This document shows positions 50,360 through 61,936 of a stretch of 64,000 nt of DNA, piece by piece. Both the position numbers and the translations under genes were made by a program. Every line of letters begins with the position of its first letter. The stretch's first letter is position 1. This stretch comes from Cucumis sativus (Eukaryota; Streptophyta; Magnoliopsida; Cucurbitales; Cucurbitaceae), in contig NC_026656.2 of the NCBI RefSeq assembly GCF_000004075.3, forward strand, positions 15,066,001-15,130,000, given 5' to 3'. The notes below the pieces were generated by a model. The model had not been told where the DNA came from, made no database searches, and saw nothing but the letters and a program-made list of their open reading frames with translations.

Positions 50360-53300
50360 ATGGCTATGATGAGATCCGCCTCCGCGGTTGCTCTTCGTGG
50401 CCTCAGGAGGTTCTCTTCCCGAAGGCCAGTTTCTTCTCCAATCAATCAGGCACTGGAACTACCCACCTCCGTTTCTGGCAAGTCTCTCTTCCCATTTCTG
50501 TTACTTTCTTCGTCTTTTCATTTTGAGTTCTAAGATTTCCCTGTGGTTGGAATGTTTCTCTCCCCTCTGGTGTATTGCTTTTGCTTACTTATTCTTGTTT
50601 TTCGTTTTTTGTATTTGCAACTTTCTCAGTACTGTCTGTCTTCAACGGGGGTTTTATTGATTGATTGATTGGTTCTCATCATTCGGTGATATTTGTTGAT
50701 TTATAACATCAATGGAGATTGAATGCTTTCTTTTTGTTGTTTGGATTTGATTGTTTTTACATTGGGAGAAAATGAGAAGCTTTTGACTGTGAATATTAGG
50801 AAGGGATTTTAGAATTTTAGAAGTTTTTGGTTCTCACCAATGAATAATGGCAATCTTTCTACCTGAGGCTGTGGCCTCATAGGTAAAGTCATTACAAACA
50901 ACTGTAAAGCTTGCTCCTTAATCTGCAGCTTCTCTCTTCTCATAAATCAACTGTCCTGAATAAATAAATCACCTATTTCAAATAAGACTGATGTTATTTG
51001 GCTCAGCTTCATTTGAGACTTTCTTTGGTGCAATTGGATTGAAAGAAACTAAAAATTTGTTTTCTGGAAAAGACATAGATTTCTCTTCTTTTATGGACAT
51101 GTCGCTTGGTGTAGGCTTAAAAATCTCTTTTGTTACTATTCCTTTTAATTGTAGTGTCTTGTTCTTCCCCCCTCTTTTTATATTTCATTGTTATTATGAA
51201 ATATTTCCAATTAAAAAGAATAGTAGTGCTTACCCCATTCCTAAGCCTTAAAACACTTGAGAACTAAGACCAGATATATTTCCTTTGTAGAAATTACTTA
51301 AATATTCTTTGTATCATGACAATCTCGACCCAAAGCTTGAAGACGATCACCAATTTAAGAAAAAAAAGATTGATTATATTAGTATTGTAGAATGAAAATG
51401 GACTTGAAGGAGAACACAAAAAAAGAAGCATAACTCTTTGTGAAGTCCCATCTAACAACCCATTCAGGCTTTTTTTCTGTATTCTCTGGTTCCTTTCAGA
51501 CCCAATACTTCAAAGAATACTCTGACCACATTTATTCACCGTAGTTCAACTTTTTTCTTCAACTTCATAACACATAGTTGGAAGTTTCTTTTTTGAAAAA
51601 CCTATGTTGAAAGTTATTCTCAAGGTTTTATTGAACACCCATGCCAAAACGAAAGCTGTTCTCAAATCATACCACTTTAAGCACAGTGAATAGATAAATG
51701 AAAGTTATCTTTACCTACTAAAAACACTGGCTGAACGTGGCAATTCAACATCAAAGCAATGTACTTTCACCTGATTGTTGACTGTGCTGAGTGTATGCAA
51801 ATGTGTGAATCACATGGAAGTACTGATTTTTGGGGATTTTTTTTTATCCCTGGACTTATTAAGATTCATTGATTTGCACCATAAATTTTCAATTTCAACA
51901 AATCAAACTCTAGACTTGGACACTTATCTTCACTGATTTAACAGAATCCGAGTTAAAATTCTCTGAAAACAAGCTAAGTTCAATAATAATAATAATAAAA
52001 ATAAAAGAAAAATCTTAAGCCATTTGCAAATTTCAACCCAATCAATGCACAAGATTGATTGTCGTATCTTTTTCATCGAATCAATCTTCTAAAATGGCCA
52101 AATTTTTCTCGGTGTAACTATGGAAACACTTCAGGCTTTGGTTGTTGTTTCATGAATATAATTGCAAGGTCTTAGAATGGAATGACTTTGACTATTGATT
52201 CGTTAGTAAAAAACCTTTGCCAATTCTTCTTCTTTGGATCTCCTACCTTTTTCTAGAACAGGAAAGACTAAAGGGTGCTCATTGTCATTCTTTTTTCTTT
52301 TATTATTTTTATTGCTGCATGATCACTTGAAGAATGACGAAACCTGGAAAGATCAAAGATTACTGAATTCTTTTTTTAATATTTCATTCAACAGCTTAAA
52401 GTTAAAAGCTTCTTTTTCTCATATGGATCAGTTGGTAGAAAATGGAAATATGTTATCATTTGCTCAGTTTGCTTAGGGTTTTCATACTAATTTTGTAAAA
52501 GCTGTATTTTACTGTTTATTTTAATTTACCTTTTGAATTATTGATGTCGGGCGAAGTAGACAATTCTAAAACTTGGAGCTTGTTTGGAATGACTTCTAGA
52601 GTGTTAAAAAATGTGTTTCTACGCACTTAGAAAGAAAATATTTTTTACACTTAAAAATGTGTTTCAAAGCTTCAACCTTGAATTGAATTGAATTATCTGC
52701 TGATGGAAAAAAAATATTAGTGGTTTTTTTTCTTTAAAGTAAAATATTAGTGAGCTTTTTAGTTTGACATTTTATCAATTTATCCTACAATTAATATCTA
52801 CTTCTTATGTCATATTTTTCCTTAATATATTAGAATTCTTGTTCTAGGATCATCGTGTTAAGAATACTTTTATTGTTGTTTTTCACAGATCCAATGGCTG
52901 GGGTAGAGGGTCGGACGTTCCGTGAACGAATGACAAATTACATGGCTACTCTTGACATCAATTCACAAATTGGAAGCTGCATGCCTCTTGGTTTAATGCG
53001 CATTGGTACGATTATCCACAATATCGAGATAAACCCAGGCCAAGGCGGGAAGCTGGTGCGATCAGCAGGAACATCTGCAAGGATATTAAAACTGCCAGAG
53101 GGAAAGTCAAGATGCTGCTTGGTGAAACTCCCTTCACGTGAAGAGAAGTTAATTGATGCTAAGTGCAGGGCAACAATTGGTCAGGTATCTAACCCGGGTC
53201 ATGGAACCAAGAAACTGAGGAAGGCAGGGCAGAGCCGATGGTTGGGTCGACGACCGAAGGTTCGAGGAGTGGCGATGAACCCGGTGGATCATCCTCATGG

Positions 53301-53421
53301 AGGAGGTGAGGGTAAGAGCAAGAGTAGTGGGAGCCATGGAAGGGGGTCTCGGACACCTTGGGGTAAGCCAACCAAGTGTGGGTACAAGACTCGATCTGCC
53401 AAGCGCAAAAGACCAGTGTAA
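50360..53421 (+). CDS. RPL2: Mitochondrial ribosomal protein L2, C-terminal part
   Basis: Two exons, 50360-50477 and 52889-53421, with a 2411-base intron, give 216 residues. The first exon encodes an Arg/Ser/Ala-rich presequence (MAMMRSASAVALRGLRRFSS) typical of mitochondrial import. Exon 2 carries the C-terminal half of bacterial-type L2: GTIIHNIEINPGQGGKLVRS, then KLPSREEKLIDAKCRATIGQ and RGVAMNPVDHPHGGGEGKS, ending GYKTRSAKRKR. The universally conserved DHPHGGGEG loop (about 173-181) near the peptidyl-transferase centre is intact. The N-terminal OB-fold half of L2 is absent. This agrees with the known fission of mitochondrial rpl2 in many eudicots, where the 3' part became a separate nuclear gene. 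To join the exons in frame the intron must start with GC (CTG|GCAAGT). Confidence 0.9.
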
Positions 53422-54526
53422 GCAAACTCATCATCTTTCCTTTTTAAATCTATTTTCTGGAGGATGGTTTTGAACTCTTTTGAGCCTTTTGATCGAATTG
53501 AACCCTACACTTTCATCATCAAACTAATATTTGGAGGAAATTGATGTAGAATTTTGACCCTTTTTTTGGCCAAATAATTAGTTGTGGAGGAGAGAGATAT
53601 GATAGATGGTAGTATGTTATATTAACGGTTGAGCCTCTGACTTGAGCTCTTTTGTAGTTACTCTTTCACTACTGGTTTCCACATCAAATCAATAGTAATT
53701 GACAAAAACCATTTGTATTTTCTTGAAGTCAAGAAAGGTTTCCATGTTTGGATGTAAATATAGCAATCCTAGTAAAATTGATTAGTGATGTATTATATAT
53801 TGATAGAGGTCTTTCAAATACTTGATTAAAAATTTAGTTTTAAGATTAGACCAATATTTTTTTGACCATCATGTCCATGTTTAGTGGTGCATCTTACCAT
53901 GACAATTAATTGGTGTGTGCACCTTTTCCCTTTACAAAAATTACATTTTATCACCATAACATTTAATCCATTAGAATTCTCATTATCTTTTCTTAGATTT
54001 GCTTACAAAATAAGTTTGGGCTTAGGGTTTAAAGAATAATGAATAAGTTTGTCTTCAGTCATTTTGTTAGCATACGTTGATTTCATTATCACCCTTTTCA
54101 TATAATATAAGTCTTGCAAATATTATGCTTATTACATTGTAAATGAATATTACTATATTCTATAAAAAAAAATGATTAGATTTGAAATTTCTAATTTATT
54201 AAATAAATTTGGTACAAAATTTATACTTTTATTTGGTTACCGTACGTATGCACATAATAAATTTCAATAGAAATTTGGCTTCAAACATAAATAAGAATAG
54301 CCAAATAAGATGAACTTTCTAATACATCACTTTCAAAATACAATAATAATAGGTCGCGATTGTAATCAATAGCCAATTTGTATTCACTTGAAAAAGAATG
54401 TTACTCAAATTTACAAAGGAACCGATTGAATTACATCACTACTTGTTGTATATGAACAATTTTAAAACACAAAAGTGTTGGATTAATGAATGAATTAATC
54501 AACATTGTGTTTGTGCTTGTGTTTGT
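53422..54526. other. Convergent intergenic region RPL2-PUB
   Basis: The two genes point towards each other here. The first few hundred bases are the RPL2 3' UTR and the last ones the PUB 3' UTR. The middle is AT-rich with nothing recognisable. Confidence 0.55.
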
Positions 54527-55690
54527 TTAAATGATTTGATATTCAAACGTAATTATATTGGAATAACCTTTGAAAGTCTTTAATAGATCTTTGGCCATTG
54601 CCCTCACCGTCGCCGGGCAGTGGCTCTGCATAAGCAACAATATCTTCTCAACCCCTTTCGCCTCCGCTGCTGCCACCGCCGCTCTTTCTTCCCGGTACAA
54701 ATAACATATACACCACAGCGCCGTCACTGCCTGCTCCGTCGCCGCACTCGACACCTTCATCACTTTCCGCACCATCCTTCCCACGCATTCTCCTCCGTTC
54801 TCCATCATCTCCCACCGTCCTTCCTCCACCGCCGCTGCCGCCGCCAACAACCTCAGTACCTTCTCCGTCACTCCAACACTCGCGTTCTGGTGCTTCAACA
54901 ATCTGGTTAGGGCTTTTATTACTCCTAATCGAACCAATTTGATTTTCACCCGTTTCGGCATTGATATTGGGATTAAGCACGAGAGTACTGATTCGATTAG
55001 TTTTGGATCTTCATCTATTCCGATTACTTCAATCAATTCGTGTAGAATTCCTTCGTTTTCAGCAATTAGATTCTTGGATTCGGCGTTAATGGCGATGCAT
55101 TCAAGCAGCCTCACCGTCCCAATTCGCGACTCCGAACTTCCTCGTTGAAGAACAAGAACGAGAGATCTCAAACAATCTCGATCGCTTTTCAACATCAAGT
55201 TCATAAACTCCACCCGATCCTCAATTTCACATCTCACCAAATCCAAAACCCTAACAACAAGTTCCGAACAATCAACATCTCTACAACGAAGAACATCAAG
55301 AAGCACCGGTACAAACCCACGAATCCTCCCGAGAAACTTAACGTTCTTTTCCAATCGTGAACCGAAACAGAGAAGCTCCGAGAGAGAAACAGAGGCATTT
55401 CCGTTTGTGCGCAAACCGTCGACAACCGTAAGAATATGATCTAATTCGAGGGAGTCGGACCAAATCTGAATGAGACGCTTGAGATTAGAATTGGGAACGA
55501 AGTCATAGTTGGTAAGAACCTGCATGGTGGCCGGACAAGTATTGTGGCCAGAGTCGAGCCAGCGTTGGATGCTGGAACGGTCGTAGGTGACACCGGTGAT
55601 CAAACTGACAGGAGATTGCATGAGGTCGAGAGAAATTGGGCAAAGAAAGTGAGTGGGAATAGTGATGAAGAGATTATGGGGCTTGACCAT
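54527..55690 (-). CDS. U-box/ARM E3 ubiquitin ligase (PUB)
   Basis: An intronless frame of 387 residues. The U-box is at about residues 11-80, with IPTHFLCPISLDLMQSPV, GVTYDRSSIQRWL, CP at 52-53 and VPNSNLKRLIQIW. These hold the Pro, Asp-Arg, Trp and Asn-Leu residues that form the E2-binding surface without zinc. The rest (about 100-380) is helical and Leu/Val-rich, consistent with ARM repeats. The composition and layout resemble the PUB22-28 group of stress and immunity regulators, though at 387 residues it is somewhat shorter than PUB25/26 (about 420). The protein ends FEYQII. It should transfer ubiquitin from an E2 to substrates bound by the ARM region; the substrate is unknown. Confidence 0.92.
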   Translation of the reverse strand: MVKPHNLFITIPTHFLCPISLDLMQSPVSLITGVTYDRSSIQRWLDSGHNTCPATMQVLTNYDFVPNSNLKRLIQIWSDSLELDHILTVVDGLRTNGNASVSLSELLCFGSRLEKNVKFLGRIRGFVPVLLDVLRCRDVDCSELVVRVLDLVRCEIEDRVEFMNLMLKSDRDCLRSLVLVLQRGSSESRIGTVRLLECIAINAESKNLIAENEGILHELIEVIGIDEDPKLIESVLSCLIPISMPKRVKIKLVRLGVIKALTRLLKHQNASVGVTEKVLRLLAAAAAVEEGRWEMMENGGECVGRMVRKVMKVSSAATEQAVTALWCICYLYREERAAVAAAEAKGVEKILLLMQSHCPATVRAMAKDLLKTFKGYSNIITFEYQII

Positions 55691-55760
55691 GGCGATGAAA
55701 CTGTAAAACTGTTGATGGGATTAGAGAAAGAAGAAGAGGAAGAAGAATGAACAATTAGTT

Positions 55761-55769
55761 CATTATATA
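55761..55769 (-). promoter_or_regulatory. TATA box of the PUB gene
   Basis: TATATAATG on the minus strand lies about 75 bases upstream of the ATG, leaving a leader of about 45 bases that is CTT-rich on the coding strand. Confidence 0.5.
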
Positions 55770-55966
55770 CTTTTAAGTCCATATTTAGTTAATGTAACGT
55801 AATCTTCATAAGTTTTAAAATTAGTTCATGTTATTAATTCTTGCATAATCTTTTTGAACTAATTTTCGAGCTATTTTCCTTCTATTTTACTAAGTCTTTT
55901 GTTAAAAGATGGAGAAGTGTTTGTAGAACACATTGGAACAAACAATAATAGTAATAGTAATAGGAA

Positions 55967-55996
55967 GAATAAGAATAAGAATAAGAATAAGAATAA
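55967..55996. repeat. (GAATAA)5 tandem repeat
   Basis: Five perfect copies of GAATAA, about 200 bases upstream of the predicted PUB transcription start. Confidence 0.9.
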
Positions 55997-58096
55997 AGAG
56001 AAAAAAGTGTGTAGAAAAGAAGTCAAAATTGGAGGTTTGTGTAACCCAAAATAATAATAATAAAAATGACCCAAAGTCACTTTTTTACATGTGAAAATTT
56101 CAAATTATTAATTACTAATTAGACACCAAAAGTTCAAAATTTAAACTTATTTTCCCTTTTTTTTTTTTACTTTGATTGCAAATGCAATGTGTTAAAATGA
56201 GTTTTTCCAAAATCCATTTTGTTGTATATAAAGTTTTTTCTTCGCAGTGAAAAACCATTTATTATAATTTCTTATATTTTCATTTAGTCATATTAAATTC
56301 ATCTAAGTTATGTAAATGTTTCTTTTTTAATTTTTTAAATAAATAGTAGATAGAAGAAAATCAATGTAGTTTGCTACCATTTGCACGGTTTGATTGATAC
56401 AAAGACTAGAGTGTTTATGACAGAGCACATCTTGAATTGTTTCATCGAGTGACCTCATTCGAGACACCATGTTATTGCTCACTTTTTTTTTTTCAATTTA
56501 CAAATTTTTCATAAGTGACAAATTAAGGTCAAGTACTTTTTAGGGTTTAGTGTATTGAGTGTTGTTGGAGAAGAGCACACTAGAGTTAGTGATAAGTAAC
56601 ACGAATTGACATCTACATCGACTCTGGCTATTCGGGCTGAGATGAATTTTAAACTAAACTAAGTTGTAACTATATCAAGTTCTCAACAATTGAATTAGTA
56701 AACAAACAATATGATTTAAAATACTATTAGATGAACTTTGCCATGAACATGAGAATATTTTGTTTGGTTTGCATTGTATTGTATTATTTAAGGATTCCAA
56801 TGTGACTTCAACTATAGAACCTTTGCAAATGCTTGAAGGAGCAATTACAAGAAATAAGACAAAGAAAATTCAAGAAATTTTCGCACTACACCTTCAAAAG
56901 CTAGAAAATACTCATTGAGCAACAAATAGTTTTGTGCCGAAAATGATATATAATGTTAGTTCAATGAAGTCGAGATTAGAATGAATTACAGACGACATGT
57001 GAAAAGTTCAAAAGTTTAGAAGATGACACGTAAGACAAAAAAAATTGAGCAGATTCTGTGAAGAAGATGTTGTCAATTGTGCACTACATGGAAAAACGTG
57101 ATATCAATAATCAAACTATGTTAAACGTGCACATCAATGTTTCCGCTTTAGTTATTTAAGGCTGGTTGAAGATTTTCTACAATTGTTAGTTTTTCAATTT
57201 GACTTATAAGTTAGTATGAAATCTTGTTTAAAGTTTATAGGTTTTATTTTTCTTTTGAGCTTCCACCATACGTATTACTATTTGTCCTATAAAGTCCTAT
57301 AAAATGGCTTGTAATGCTCTAGAAAATTTAAAATACAAATATTAAAAAGCTTGTGTTTATCTAACTCTATTAGCGTTGGGTTATCTTTTCAAATCTTGTT
57401 TTAAAATTAATGTTAAAATCAATTCATTGGATTAGTCTTGATCAAGTTAATTATGAAACGTGTTATCTTAGGATCCAAGAATGATTATCATAAATTCAAG
57501 GTTTGATCTAAATTAGATTTTTTTTATAAGTTTTTACAAGAATTCCAGAAGAACCTCTAACCTTGCATCTAACCAACATAACGAGCACTTATCAAAATCT
57601 AAGTTTTTATTTTAAACTAAAACATATTCAAGTGTACTACCACTTCGTTCTCGAGAAAAAAAAATGGAAGAAGAAAAAGTAATGTATATAAAATACAAAT
57701 TTTATATAATAGTGAAGATTTTATAGAATATTTACTACATATTATTAAATATTAATTAAATAGTAGGCTAATAATTATTTAAAAAGAAAAAGAAGAAGAG
57801 AAAAAGAAACTACCCTACATGGATCTGGGCTGGATTGAGGCCCAGATAATATAGAAGCCCAAAAGCTGATCCTAAGTGTTTAACTTTTTCTTTTTTCTTT
57901 TTTTTTGTTGGTCAATGTATATATGATTAAATTTAAACAACCATTTTGAATGCCCAAATTATTATTAAGCTATGGAGTTTTATAAACTACAAAATTGGCA
58001 TTCCATCTCAATAATTTTGGAGGAAGTGGAAGTTAATATTAATTTAGAGAAAATGATACTCACAACAACGACAAGAGTTTTAACACAGAATTTCTA

Positions 58097-58324
58097 CTCT
58101 GATACTATGTTAAATCACTGATTGATTCAAAACTTAAGCTGATTAATTAGATTAGATTTGTTATATAAACCTTGTTTGGTTGTTTCCTTCCAATTTTGGT
58201 AATATTCCTCTTCCACATCCTCCAACCATCTTCTTCATTTTTGTTTGTATCAACTTTCCCACAAGAGTAACAATATCTCCCCCCGTCCCAATCGGCCACC
58301 CCACTTTGAACATGAACATTGACA
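58097..58324 (-). mobile_element. Possible LTR fragment with tRNA-Met primer site
   Basis: On the minus strand a sequence ending GATTTAACA is followed at once by TAGTATCAGAG. This is one change from the initiator-tRNA-Met primer binding site TGGTATCAGAG that follows many plant 5' LTRs. A matching TG start (TGTCAATG) on the minus strand lies at 58324, giving a 217-bp candidate LTR. No target duplication flanks it and no second LTR was seen. Confidence 0.3.
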
Positions 58325-59846
58325 TGGTATCGATGCAAGGTATGTGGTGAAAGTAGTTGTATCGATGATTGAAGAACTTTCAAGTGAGTCAAGTAAGTAG
58401 AAGTTGCATCATAAATTTCGAAAAAGGTTTATTAGAATTCTACGAATAAAAAATCTCGAAACGTGGTATTCCAAGTGGTTTACACTTTTTATAGTGGAGT
58501 GAGTCATAATTGTTTTGGTTGAAAATTATGATTGTCGCTAATGACAACGAATATAAGAAAAACCATATGGATTCTTCAAATATCCTGTTAGAGTAGTAAA
58601 ATATTAGAAATATAGTTGTCTCACATTTAAAAGTTGAAAAAGAGTGATAGATTGAATTCATCCATAACATAATTTGATTGAACTAAGCCAATTTGATTCG
58701 ATAAATCAATCATTCGATTTACAAATCCTCATGTATAAGATTGAAAATGAAAATCATACTCTAAATGCAATTGAGTTTTACACCTAAGACAAAATAAATT
58801 CACGTTTTTAATTGAAAATTCTACAATTAATATGGTCATTTCCAACTAGACCATATAAGGTTGGACTATTTCAAAATTTCTTCCTTCCATCTCTCATTTT
58901 TGTATTTCTTCCCAAATTAACCCTCCTTTTCCATCCCATTTAACTTCTTTCTTGGAAGGGTATAATTGGGTATTGCAAACTACAAACAATACAATTATAA
59001 ATTTCAATATTTACTAGCATCAAACTATGGTTAGGTTAAATTACGGGTGTAAAGATTTAAACTTTCAACTTTTAATTCACTTGTAATCATATTCAAACAT
59101 TTAAGTTAAGGTGAACGTACTACTTTGTCAACTTAGTCTCTACGTAGCTTTGACCTAAAAACAAAACATTATAATAACTAAATTAAAACCACTCCATTGT
59201 TAATAATTGAATGCAAAATTGAAACATTCACAACTATAATAATTGAATGTAGCTAAAATCATAAAATTAAAATGGTAATTCACCTCTTAATGATGTAGAT
59301 TAATTAAGAAAAGGTAATAAGAAGGATATTTATAAAAGAAATTAAAAGGAAGTTACGTTAGCGTATATAATAATATAGGAATAATAATGATATCATAATA
59401 CAAAAATTAAATGATAAAGAAGAAAGGGTAATTTAGGTTGAAAAGTCAACAATTGTACACAAAGAAAAGACTTAACATTTTACACACAAAAGAAAAATCT
59501 AATTCATATGGTTGCAATTAACAATCACTCAAACTTAAATCTCATCGCCTAATTAATAATAAAAACATAATGAATTGTTTTCTTTAGGATACACATTTAA
59601 GTGTTAAAAATGGTATTTATTTTGTTTATAACATGAAGGGGGAAAAAATGGGGAGAAGAAGAGCTACATTTTTTTGTAACAAAAACTACATCTTTTTAGG
59701 GTAATTAATGAATTGCCAAAATGGAAAAATGTTATACAAATTACAATTACCTACTTTACAAAAGTAAGAAGAAGAAAAAAAAAACCCAAGATTCCTCTTT
59801 TGAAGAACATTGGCAATGGAGATTAATAGTTTAGAGAGAAAGAGAA

Positions 59847-59863
59847 AGAGAGAGAGAGAGAGA
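59847..59863. repeat. GA microsatellite in MKS1 3' UTR
   Basis: Eight uninterrupted GA units, shortly after the stop codon of the VQ protein gene (minus strand). Confidence 0.85.
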
Positions 59864-59872
59864 TGAACTTAG

Positions 59873-60511
59873 CTAAATGTCAAAGAGATTGTTGAAGATA
59901 TTTGGTGAAGAAATTGGGGAAATCAAAGGGGTTGAGAACAGAGCAGAAGGGCTTGCCCAATGAGGACTCAATTCATGAAACAATGAATAAGAAAAGCTTT
60001 GTGGTTCAATCGCCGGCGAGAAATACCCGGTAGGAATCGGAGCTAGAGTTCCCGGAGCCGGTGATAAGATTCCTGGGATTTGCCCTAATTCCACCGAAAC
60101 CTCTGCCAAATCCATCATATCACTAACGTTGATTTCTCTCTCTCTTTCGGATCGGGGACTAGCTTTCTCGATTGTAGCCAGTCTAGCCGCCGGGGAGAGG
60201 TCGCCATCGGTTACGGCGGTGGAGGATTGTCCAGTGAGGCGTTGAACGACGGACATGAAGTTATTCTCCGCGACGTGGATGACTTTGGGGGAGATGTCGT
60301 AGATTATAAGGGGTTGAGGCCATTGGGAAGGACCCGGTGGGAGAGGAGGCCGGCCCGGTTGGGGAACCGGCTGAGGATGCGGTGGTGGCTTCTTGATTTT
60401 ACGAGACTCTTGACTGACGCGGAGTTGAGGTGGACGAGGACCTTGTAGCTGGATCTCTTTCTTTCTGGGGGTAGTGGGGCTGCCGGCGGCGGAATATCCC
60501 GGCGGATTCAT
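59873..60511 (-). CDS. MKS1: VQ-motif protein, MKS1 (VQ21) type
   Basis: An intronless frame of 212 residues. The N-terminus MNPPGYSAAGSPTTPRKKEI and the block LQGPRPPQLRVSQESRKIKK followed by PPPHP match the MAP kinase substrate 1 family; the basic RKIKKPP stretch (37-43) is the likely kinase docking region. The segment PLIIYDISPKVIHVAENNFM leads into the VQ motif FMSVVQRLTG at 85-94, with F85, V89, Q90, L92, T93 and G94 present. The C-terminal half has at least eight Ser-Pro sites (for example S106, S118, S150, S165), candidate MAPK targets, and repeated (F/L)SP phrases before the NIFNNLFDI end. In Arabidopsis, MKS1 links MPK4 to WRKY33 and WRKY25 in defence, in the nucleus. The same role here is inferred from family resemblance. 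Confidence 0.92.
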   Translation of the reverse strand: MNPPGYSAAGSPTTPRKKEIQLQGPRPPQLRVSQESRKIKKPPPHPQPVPQPGRPPLPPGPSQWPQPLIIYDISPKVIHVAENNFMSVVQRLTGQSSTAVTDGDLSPAARLATIEKASPRSEREREINVSDMMDLAEVSVELGQIPGILSPAPGTLAPIPTGYFSPAIEPQSFSYSLFHELSPHWASPSALFSTPLISPISSPNIFNNLFDI

Positions 60512-60609
60512 GACGGATCTGGCGGGGAATCGGATCGGAGGACGTGAGGATCCGGGGGAGGAGAAATGGAAAATTGGGTTAATTTTGGGGGTTTTGTTTG
60601 TAATAATTG

Positions 60610-60632
60610 GAGGAGAGGAGAGGAGAGGAGAG
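60610..60632. repeat. AGGAG pentamer repeat in MKS1 leader
   Basis: Tandem AGGAG units about 100 bases upstream of the ATG of the VQ protein, reading CTCCT on the coding strand. Confidence 0.8.
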
Positions 60633-61807
60633 AGTTGAGAAGCAATGTGGTTGGGGGAATTAAATAAATAACCCTTTTTTTAATTTTCTTTCATTATTAT
60701 GATTATTATTATTTTTTGTAATATAGTTTTGTGACAAAAATATTATTTGTTTGACTTTTTATTTATTGACTTCATAAAATGGAAGATGGAAACCCTAAAT
60801 TTCTAATATATATATATATATTTGCAGTCCCTAAATATTAAATTAAAATAGAAAAAGTTTGGTTTAGATTTTGAAAGATGGATTTGCATTTCAAAAATTT
60901 AGACTAAAGTCAAGCAGATTTAATATAATATATAATTAGGTTTATAATATGTTACTACTTGTTCAAATGAAAGAATGGGTTAAGGATGTGAATATACTTT
61001 CTAATTAATTTGAAGAAAAATAATAATATATTTATCATATGATCACCATCTTTTTCAATAGGATGACAAGTAGGAAATCTCTTGTTCAGAATTTAACTCA
61101 ATTAATTTTGTTTTTCGAACTAGGGATAAATTCTAATTTTGTGGGGGAACAAGTTGGGGGTAATTTTCTTAATTTTTTATGATTGTTATGTTAACCACAA
61201 GGGTGACTTTGAAAAACACTTGCAATAATTCAAAATTGATTATTATTGTAGTTCGTACTATAAAAGATTGTATCCACATGTGAATTGATTTGAGATTTTC
61301 TAATAGTGTTCAACACTATTCTATAAGGCAAATCTATATATTCTTAATTAGGTTGGGTTTTCCTAAAGGTTGTGGGGGAGTAGGGTGTGAATGCTATACT
61401 ATTGTGTTGTTCAATCAACTAGTTTAGTTATTGAAGTATTGTTTGATAAGTGCCGTTGTATAAGAAATTTGCTTGTTGAGTATAATATGAGTATTTGAAT
61501 TTTATATACTGACAATATAAGTAATAGTCTATATGATTTAGAGTTTATAGGAATAAAGTTTAGTGTCTTATTTTATAGACATTATGGATGCAACTCCCTT
61601 TTTGTATTTAGTACAAAATGATCTTGAGATGCTTGTGCAAAGACATGTGTGCAATGAGATGATATAAAATCAAACCATGAAATAGTCATTTTTTCTTTAA
61701 TACACATTTAACTAATTAAACCTAACTACTTCAACTTTGATAATCTAGATAATTTTGGCCTTAATCCTGAATTAACTATCATATTTAATCAAAGACTATA
61801 TTGAATT

Positions 61808-61936
61808 TTGACTTAATCGTAAGTAAATTATAATTTTTAATGAAGATATTAGAAAAAGAGAAAATTTTGAATTTTGGTAAATGAGAGTCAAAAGTCAAAA
61901 TGTTGACTTTTGACCCTTGAAAGTTAAAAGTTGACT
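61808..61936. promoter_or_regulatory. W-box cluster with perfect palindrome
   Basis: W-box cores (TTGACC/T or its complement) occur at 61808, twice in each arm of the palindrome 61887-61914, and at 61931. W-boxes are the binding sites of WRKY factors. The cluster is 1.3-1.4 kb upstream of the MKS1-like ATG. Whether it serves this gene is inference. Confidence 0.5.

Larger units (their letters stand above)
55770..59872. other. AT-rich intergenic region PUB-MKS1
   Basis: The left part is the PUB upstream region, with a perfect hexamer repeat at 55967-55996. The middle has no supported gene. A GGGCY-rich patch occurs at 57828-57865, and a possible LTR fragment next to a tRNA-Met primer-site-like sequence lies at 58097-58324. 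The right end (59700-59872) is the MKS1-like 3' UTR with a GA run. Confidence 0.5.

Noticed and set aside
50991-51251. An 86-residue plus-strand frame
   Set aside because: It lies wholly inside the long RPL2 intron and has no recognisable domain.
54620-55360. Several frames on both strands
   Set aside because: Shadows of the PUB coding frame caused by its GC-rich ARM region.
58147-58392. An 81-residue minus-strand frame with CYSCGK, like a gag zinc knuckle
   Set aside because: Only CxxC is present and the following His and Cys spacing is missing, so I do not call a gag domain.
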